The notes beneath the pieces are model-generated. The model ran no database searches. It was not told the origin of the DNA and saw only the letters and a list, made by a program, of their open reading frames with translations. Positions 56,601-64,000 of a DNA stretch of 64,000 bases are shown in pieces (the stretch's first letter is position 1; every line of letters starts with the position of its first letter). This DNA comes from Batillaria attramentaria. Its lineage: Eukaryota > Mollusca > Gastropoda > Batillariidae. Made by a program: the position numbers and the translations under genes. The DNA lies in NCBI GenBank assembly GCA_018292915.2, contig JACVVK020000196.1:418501-482500 (forward strand), written 5' to 3'.

Positions 56601-59600
56601 TTACAGTGTTTATGTCAGTGAAAAGTTTTTTCTCTTTTCCCAAGCATAGCAGCTAACATTATTCATGCCCTTGTGTGCTACAGTCATCTGGAAAAAGAAC
56701 CCAAGCACCATAGGTTTGAGAGGAGCTTAGGCCCTTTTTCTGATAACAATGCCTTTGGTTTTAATGAAGCTTGTTTTGATCTTTGGTAAGTTTGGAAACA
56801 GGGAAACAAACTTACTTAGCAGAGGTGTTGAAATCTTCCATGCTGCAGTCCTCTTCATCCAGGGAGCTGTTGGAAGAACTGTCCGAGCTGTGCATGCCAC
56901 TCTGCCATGCTGACTCCAGGGCATTGCGGGCTGAAGAGTCCAGCAAGTGAGAAAGGTTGGCGTTGCCCTCTCTGTTCAACTCTCTGTTGGATGTGCGCGA
57001 CTCGATGCTCAGTTCAAGGACTGATGGGGACTGCCCTGATGTGTTCTGTATGGGTCGGTGCTCAGCCTGAAATGAAAATCTTCTTAAGCACACTGCCTTG
57101 AATCAATGGACTAAGCACATGTTAGTGATTGACCTGGAAAATACCCTTTGATTACTTTGAATAATTTTAACAAATTTCTGTCTGAGAGTGCCATAACTGT
57201 GAAATATTTTACCTGTCTTGATCTGCGGTGTTGCTGTGATAAGCTGGGAGCAGTTTTCAGTGAAAACAAATAGTTTGGTCCGCTTGGGTGTAGCCATCTG
57301 TAGTAGATCATCAAGAACACAGCACCTGCACAAACAAAACAGCTAATCAGTGAACCAGCATCACAGAAAATAAAACAGTAAAACAACAACCAAAAATGTT
57401 ACCATGTCACAGAAGCACTGCTCATAAAAAATTCCATTAAATCTGAAATGGTTAGCACAAGAATCAGATTATGTCAGCAGATAAATGATACACACATTTT
57501 CAAAAAAGTGAAGTTCAAACAAAAGTGGAATAGCTGTGCACAACAACATTGGCAATAGTAACAAGAAAGGAAACCAGAATCCATACATGTAGGACTGCAC
57601 GAGTATAAATTACACCAAAACAAAAGTAGTACTTCAAAAGCTCAAAGTTTAGCCATGGCGAGAGAACTGTTTTCTTTCTTTCACTCACCCACAAGAAATC
57701 CACCAAATACGATGACAGGCGCAGCAATATTGAGGACCTGAATCTCATTGTGCCCATAGATGACCCATACGGCATACAGGACTGCGTTTTCCAGCAGCAT
57801 GAGGCAATAGTAAGCACCCATCCTTCCGCGGCTGGGCCCATCGTGCAGGTTCAGGAAGACAAAGATGTAGATGAACCCTGAGACGACACGGAAGAGAAAG
57901 CGCTCCACTTTGCCTGAACCGAAGTCCGTTCCAGTGATGCAGATGCACGTTGTCATGGCGATCCAGTGTAGGCCTTGAAAGAAACACTGGTAATTATACT
58001 TTTAGTAACATACAACCATCTTCTGTTATATATATTTTAACCAGGGTTCGCGCTAGGATTTTTCAAAACCAGTCCCCTCGCCTCCTACCCTGACCGTTTT
58101 TAAACGACTCTGAGCAAAACCAGTCCCTGTGAAAAAATTCCGGTAGCACTGCAAATAATGATGTAAATTTTTGCAAGCACAATTCAGAGAGATAAGGCAA
58201 GTGCCGTTAGTCAAGCCTGGACAAAATTTGCATGAACGATCAACATTTTTTTCTTTTTTTACATTTACAATCAGCCTGTTCATTTTTATTTTTTCTCCAA
58301 TAAATCTGTAACCAGTCCCAGCAAAATAAAACCAGTCCCCGGGACTGACAGCTAAAAAATTTCCAGTATTTCCTCTTTATAACCAGTAATTTACTGGTAA
58401 TTGCCAGTTAACGCGAACCCTGTTATACTGCCCAAAATAATTGGTTAGAAAATGAAAACACAGGAGCCTCTTCATTAGCACCTTCTGCTGGCATCCAACA
58501 GACATGCTCTGTCAGTCAGCATTTTGTGACTTACCAACTGACTACTCTCTGACCTGAAAACCACTCATATCAATATTCCTAATTAAATATTACTGTAGTA
58601 GCCTTCACCAGAGAGAAAACAGCCCCCCCCCCCCACCCCCAACAATAAATCCTGATGTGAAGTACATGTAGCAAATACACCAAAGAAACAAACACAAGTA
58701 CGACTAGGAGTATGACCAAGACTTACTGACGAGACAAAACCGTGACACAAAAACTTTTAAAAGCAACTCACCAGCGAACAGACACACCCAAGCCTTAAAG
58801 ACAAAAGCGAAAAGCACAAGAGCGGCCATGCGAGCAGCCACCATGGTAAGCTGCCACAAGCAGTGTAGTACGAGCGCAACTAGACGTCGTTGGTATGTTG
58901 TCTGATACGCGAGACGCAGAGTGTCGCTGTAGGCTGTCATGGCCCAGGCCAGAGACACCAGGGAGCATGCAGCTGACAAACCTGAAATAGAAAAGGCAGA
59001 TTACGCCATTCTTAATCTGCGTGTTGATGTCAGTTGTCATGATCACGTACCTGAGATTTGAACAGTAACTGGTCTGTGTCTGTGACTAAGTTAACCGCAG
59101 GAAAGGGACTTTGTATGTTAGAAATGGATCAAATTCAAAACACACTAGAGCCAGTAACGGACATGATTCATTGCTGCTGAACTCCATGAACTGATTGCAG
59201 TATTTGTTCTGACCCCAAAATTTGTTTATTTGTCTGTTGCCCAGTAAGTTAGTCTAACTCATATTACAAGTGTGTTTTAAACCTTTTGCAGTTTTTCTAT
59301 TCTGATCTATACCAGTTAGGTAGTAGAGTTACTATGCACAGCAAAGATAAACTTAGGACGAGACCAGTAAGCCATGGAGAACCGAAATAAAACACAGTGA
59401 TAAAGGCTTCCTTTTTTAAACTTCTTTATCATCCCTTGCGGAAAATTCGGGCTGCTTTCTCTGGGGGAAACGTGTCGCCATGGTGCAGCGTAACCCAATC
59501 CTCCTCTCCTATTTAAATTTTGAGCCTTGCTGGGGAAGGAAAGCCGGATAACCCAGAGAGAAACCCCAGATGAGATAACAAGCTCGACCTGGGATCGAAC

Positions 59601-61890
59601 CCGACTTTCATCTCTGTGACACCGGTGATTAAGTGCACGGTTCCACAACTGCCAGTTTGCATGTTGCCGTACTCGGCTGCCTGCTAGCGGGCAGCGGTTT
59701 TGGCGCACACGCAGCCTGCGGCGTTGCAAGGTTTGGGCAGTGATTGGTCAGTTGGCTGTATGGGCTGCCTGTGGCTAGCTGGCTGCCAGGAAAAATAGAA
59801 CGGCTTTCTATTCCCGCGCCGGCACAGGCAAGGGGGTTTCGCCAGCTGGCAGCCAGCGATTTAATTTGGGTTTCCTGCGTTTCCAGCCCTGCAAGTACCA
59901 ATCCTGGCAACGTGTAGCAGTTGCCCTTAGCGCACCCGCTAAGTCCAACGCGCTTCCTATTACTAGTATTAGACCACCGCTTACCCCCAACATTGTGAAT
60001 TATCACCTGGTGCTACCGGATACAGTACTGTCAAGTGATAGTACTACTAGTTCTAGCAGTATGTAGCAGCACAAAATTAGTGACAGAGAAAAATGTAGAC
60101 CACTACATACCATGCAGCCAGTTGACGTGTGCTGGGGTCTGCAGCATTATGTAGAGCTGCAGCACCAGCTGTGGTGCTGACTCCATGAAGGTTTCCACAA
60201 GGCGCAGGATGCAAACATCATTTTGTTCACGAAGAGCAGCATCTGTGTAGCGAGGATGGCCAGTCAGGCGGGACAGCATTCCAAAACGGACCACTTGAAT
60301 GTACCTGAATCAGCCAAACACCAGCTCAGTTACACTTACACTAGTTACAGTACTGTATTTTTAGGGCACATGCACACTGAGTCTGATAAAAAAAAAAAAG
60401 AGAGAGCTCAAATCAGACCTGTTTTCTCTCTGCTCCCATATCAGTTATCCTAAATCATTGTGTCAAATGAAATCCTGTTTAAAACATTCTCCCCACGGCA
60501 ACACACTAGAAATTTAAAGTGAGTAAGTAGTAGAATAGTACAGACCCATACGCTTAAGTCAAACACGCTTAAGTCGAACTTCGGATACGTCGAAGCAAAA
60601 GGTTTTTCCCGGCCAAATTTTGCTCTTTGTATGACTAAATTTTCCACGGATAAGTCGAACGAGTACTCAAAAACGGATGTCAAAACTCGGTTATGTCAAA
60701 CGAAATCTGCAATTTTAGGTGCAACTCGCTTAACTCGAAGCTAGAGTCGAAATTCGACCTTATCCGTCTCCACGGATAAGTCAAACTTCGGATACGTCGA
60801 ACAAAAATCCATTTCCCCTGCGAATTCGACTTAAGCGTGTTCGACTGTACTTTATCAGAAGTTGCCTGACAATGATAATACTTCAAACAGAAATGTAATA
60901 GATCATTTCTCATCCAGTATTTACGTGGTGGATTCCATACTGTTGTTTCCACAATTAACTCATTTGAATTTAGATGCACATGTATGTATTTAAAAAGATG
61001 GCTAGGTAAAATGATACCTTAGACAGTGTGTCACCAAATAATGGCCAAATTTAACGACAGTTGCACTAGTGTAAGGTGACCACTACTATGACTTTGAGAC
61101 TTACCTTTGAATAGGGGACACCAGAAATGCATGAGGCAGGACTGTTAGACAGGTAAGGGACTGATCAGCAGCATGCCACTTCAGGCTCAATACATTCATG
61201 ACGAGGAGAGGGAGCACAATGAATGCCACCATCAGACTGCCCCATACCAGATGTCCATCCAGGTATAACCCCACTGTCACCAAGATGTCTGAAGATGGAC
61301 AGCAGCAACAACAAAATGAAATAAACAAATTTGTGACAAGTTTCACATGCACAGTGTTCCTTACTGTGTTCTTATTATTACAGAGATTTTGTGCTATCAC
61401 TAGTATCAGCTATGTCATTGATTTTAGGAAATGACCCTCAGTTTTGAAATCTGCAAAGAACACTGATTTCAAAATTATAGTAGCTGAATAAATTCACAGC
61501 TGCAACCATCAGTGCATTACCTATGGGTCCTACTAACTTAACTAAGTCCCAAAACCAACCGAAAACAAAGGCAAAACTTCTAGTAACTAACATGGCGGAG
61601 ATTTAGGGTTAGTGACGAAAGTTGAAAGAGGTTTATCTTTATGGTTAGAAAATTCAGCCTGAATGAGGCTTAGGGTTAGTAATCTGATTTACATGAAGTA
61701 TAGGGTTACTAATCTGATTTACATGAGGTTTAGGGTTAGATGTATAGTGCAGTGACTGAAAAGCATGATTTTGACCGTGACTGAAGTCAGTGAAGAACAA
61801 AAGCTTACCTGTGCCCACGTCTAAAAGCAACGTGAGAAGGGATACTATAGTCAGAATCACATCCAAAACACTCAAACGACGTTGAGCCAT
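53644..61890 (-). CDS. XK-related (XKR) family membrane protein with giant C-terminal tail, 1259 aa
   Basis: XKR proteins are multi-pass plasma-membrane proteins; Xkr4, Xkr8 and Xkr9 are caspase-activated phospholipid scramblases (family knowledge). Coding exons: 61890-61809, 61288-61105, 60304-60111, 58981-58772, 57973-57689, 57325-57213, 57066-56816, 56104-53644; borders and phases agree. Start MAQRRLSVLDVILTIVSLLT. Family signatures: LDVGTDILVTVGLYLDGH (exons 1-2), LVETFMESAPQLVLQLYIM (exon 3), SLAWAMTAYSDTLR and TMVAARMAALVLFAFVFKAW (exon 4), FRVVSGFIYIFVFLNL then GPSRGRM (exon 5), YYRWLHPSGP (exon 6). Hydrophobic spans fill residues 1-330. From about 357 it is Ser/Arg-rich and hydrophilic, 819 residues of it in one exon; typical members total 400-650. 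DEED at 426-429 is a candidate caspase site. Confidence 0.93.
58042..58422. mobile_element. hAT-like MITE in an XKR intron
   Basis: CAGGGTTCGCG at the left is inverted as CGCGAACCCTG (with one extra A/C variation inside) at the right. Short internal AACCAGTCCC repeats. The flanks show no clear 8-bp duplication. Confidence 0.7.
59405..59650 (-). mobile_element. SINE family D, reverse, in an XKR intron
   Basis: Diverged reverse copy of 18331-18640 (TTTATCATCCC tail, AAAGCCGGATAACC, GACCTGGGATCGAACCC B-box region). Same sense as XKR. The GC-rich 59650-59960 stretch beyond it has several CTGGCTGCCAG-like palindromes that I could not assign. Confidence 0.8.
60541..60848. mobile_element. Tigger/pogo-like MITE in an XKR intron
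   Basis: 308 bp flanked by TA on both sides. The right end reads as CAGTCGAACACGCTTAAGTC on the minus strand. The left end (CAGACCCATACGCTTAAGTC) has diverged. The interior repeats CGGATACGTCGAA and CGGATAAGTC. TA duplication and this end type fit pogo/Tigger elements (family knowledge). No transposase. Confidence 0.8.
61556..61740. mobile_element. Half copy of the TTAGGG-motif element in XKR intron 1
   Basis: Starts ACCAACCGAAAACAAAGGC and continues with ACATGGCGGAGATTTAGGG and three TTAGGGTTA/TAGGGTTA words. Matches the left arm of 9691-10335. Confidence 0.75.
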
Positions 61891-62537
61891 GATAGAGCTG
61901 TAGTTCCAACGTCTTTTTCTCTCAAATAATAATGCCTTGAGTTTCTTCAAACCCACGCTCCATTGATGTTTTCAAATTTGGCGGACAACAAACGCCATCT
62001 TGAATCAGGAATATGTTCCAAAATTTTACAAAGTCCACCTATTTTTGGTGTGTTTCAGTCACACATTTTATCAAGAAAGATTTGTAAAATTTCTATGAAT
62101 AATTTTAAAATATCTGTGCTACTGGCTTAGACAATTTATACAAAACAACTATTTACTTTTAATTTCTTTTCCTGCCAGTTCATCGTTTTACATTGACAGC
62201 GGAAAGATGGCTGCGCCATGAGGATGAAAGTTTTTTTTAAACCAAACGTGCAATGTTGACCAGCTTTCCACAGTAGACAGGCGTAATATATACTTGGAAT
62301 TTGGGACCAATGGTGCCATTTATGGTGTAACTAGTTGAAGACGGTCTTCTATGATCTTCGCGGGCTTGCGGCTGCAACAACTCACGTCGTCTGCTACGTA
62401 CTCCTCTGACTTCTCGCAATGTCAACACCTTGAGCTGAGTGATAACGGATGAAGACAGAATTACAATGACGGGACATAGCTCTGAATAACTAGGTGAAGA
62501 TTCAGCACATCGAGAAAGAAATCCAGCAAACCTAACA
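61891..62537. promoter_or_regulatory. Divergent XKR / TFB1M promoter region
   Basis: The two start codons face away from each other across 647 bp, so both promoters must share or split this interval unless there are upstream non-coding exons. No TATA box identified. Confidence 0.55.
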
Positions 62538-63773
62538 ATGTCGAGGAGACGGCTGCCGCCTCTGCCGACCATTCGAGAATTAATTCGTCTCTACCAGTTG
62601 AGTGCGAAGAAACAACTATCGCAGAACTTTCTCCTGGACATGAATTTGACTCGTAAAATTGTTCGTGCTGCGGGAAATGTTGGCGGAGGATTTGTGTGTG
62701 AAGTAGGCCCTGGACCAGGTGGAATCACAAGGGCGGTGCTGAACACATCAGCACACCATGTTGCTGTTATAGAGAAAGATGCCAGATTTATGCCTAGTTT
62801 ACAGGTCAGTGGTGCCGGGTATAAGCCAGAATGGTTACGCACGCTTCATGTGTGTGTGTGTGTGTCTCTCTCTCTCAGTCTCCCTCGCGCTTGCTCGTTC
62901 TCTCTCTCTCCCCCGCTTGCTCGTTCTCTCTCTCTCGCTTGCTCACTCATTCTCTTTCTCTCGCTCACTCGCTCTTGCTGTCTCGTGTTTCTCTGGGATT
63001 GTTTTACTGCCTCCATGTTTGTAAGACTAAGTGACTTAGCACAAACCAGTTGAAAAACCAGAGTTGTAGTTGTACACTCTCTCTGCTGTAAAATTGATCA
63101 TACTCACACCGATATCAATCCAGTTCAATACAGGGTCCTTAAACAGTGTAGCAGTGTTCCCTCATTGAGCCAGTTCATGCCCATTGAGCCAGCAGGAATA
63201 AAAGAGCTTCTTCTGTGGTGTAACGGAACTAAACCTACACAAAAAGTTTAAAGTCTGAGCTGACTACTCTCCCTTTGAGCAAGGCATAGACCCGACCTTG
63301 TCACAAGCTAGCACTTACCAGCATCTTTCCTGCATGTAATGCGCGACAATAGTCATGACTACCAGTGTAAGGGGTAAAATATTTTTCTCAGGCTGACACT
63401 GTTTTTGTTTTTTGATAGCTCCTTTCTGAGGCTGCGGAGGGTCGACTCAGCGTCTACAGAGGAGATATACTCAACTTCAACCTGGAGACCATTATACCCC
63501 AAGCCCTCTCGCGCGAGTGGGAGTCTTCTCCACCAAATGTCCACATTATTGGCAACTTGCCGTTCAGCGTCTCAACCCCTCTTCTGATTGGCTGGTTGGC
63601 CGCTATGTCCTCTAGAACAGGAGCCTGGGGGTTCGGCCGCACGAAGCTGACACTGACATTCCAGAAGGAAGTCGCTGAACGGATGGTAGCTAAGATCAAC
63701 ACACCCCAGCGATGCAGGCTCTCTCTCATGTGCCAGTACCTGTGTGAAGTGGATCTAAAATTTGTCATACCAG
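62538..63773 (+). CDS. TFB1M: TFB1M, mitochondrial 12S rRNA dimethyladenosine transferase, first two exons
   Basis: Dimethylates two adjacent adenines in a stem-loop of the small mitochondrial rRNA using S-adenosylmethionine (KsgA/Dim1 family). Coding exons 62538-62804 (89 codons) and 63419-63773 (ending in phase 1 at a GTCAGC donor); the rest lies beyond the window. Seen: LPPLPTIREL, QLSQNFLLD (26-34), the S-adenosylmethionine-binding loop EVGPGPGGITRAVL (55-68), IEKD (78-81), GD (104-105), the catalytic-type GNLPFSVSTPL (134-144) and LTLTFQKEVAERM. This matches animal TFB1M rather than TFB2M. The N-terminus is short and basic, as expected for mitochondrial import. The intron between the two exons has (TC)n tracts at 62865-62980. 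Confidence 0.96.
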
Positions 63774-64000
63774 GTCAGCAATAATCATCGATGAAAAACA
63801 CAGCCAGATTGTAATTTTTGCAGTGGCTGGGGCAGACGGCTGATTTGGATGGGGGGAGGGTGTGGGGGTAGTAGATTGGTATTAACTTGTCACCACTTTG
63901 CCCTCACCCACCCAAAGGCTCATGGGTACTCTTATTTTTTAAATGGGATACATGTACTACATGTACTTATGTTCATTATTGCTAAACTGAGAAAAACGGG

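Noticed and set aside
62779..63053. Continuation of the TFB1M first frame beyond 62804
   Set aside because: GTCAGT donor at 62805 and the exact resumption of the family sequence at 63419 show this is intron; the residues are (TC)n translation.

Overview
The window is eukaryotic, animal nuclear DNA. It has short exons with GT..AG introns, long non-coding stretches, many tRNA-headed SINEs, several MITE-like DNA elements, one LINE, and dozens of (CA)n/(TG)n tracts. The repeat style suggests a mollusc, most likely a gastropod; that is an inference, because no taxon-diagnostic gene is present. Four conserved metazoan genes were reconstructed exon by exon with consistent reading phase: CCM2 (- strand, 3' end outside the window), BSDC1 (+, complete), an XK-related (XKR) membrane protein (-, complete), and TFB1M (+, 3' end outside the window).

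Layout. 0.2-4.3 kb: CCM2, nine coding exons including 27-nt and 37-nt micro-exons. 4.3-14.6 kb: no recognised gene; a 59-bp minisatellite, a G-rich hAT-like element, a telomere-motif element, three SINE families and microsatellites. 14.7-24.6 kb: an unrecognised pair of intronless paralogues facing each other tail to tail (15808-17652 + and 22644-24641 -), with a possible repeat-bearing ORF upstream of the first. Between them lie a SINE with a long A/C-only tail, microsatellites, and a MITE nested inside another SINE. 24.6-33.9 kb: gene-poor, with a palindromic MITE and two copies of another MITE in opposite orientation. 34.0-37.2 kb: an almost intact but frameshifted LINE. 38.9-51.1 kb: BSDC1, whose 4.5-kb first intron contains a degenerate tandem array. 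53.6-61.9 kb: XKR with a roughly 900-residue disordered C-terminal tail. 62.5-63.8 kb: TFB1M, sharing a 0.65-kb divergent promoter region with XKR.

The known genes are functionally unrelated: vascular/junction scaffold, BSD-domain protein, membrane scramblase family, mitochondrial rRNA methylation. I see no operon-like logic. The most novel content is the convergent paralogue pair: the N-terminal 144 residues are about 89% identical by hand count, while the long C-terminal parts share only short islands. Next is the giant-tailed XKR with a DEXD-type candidate caspase site.
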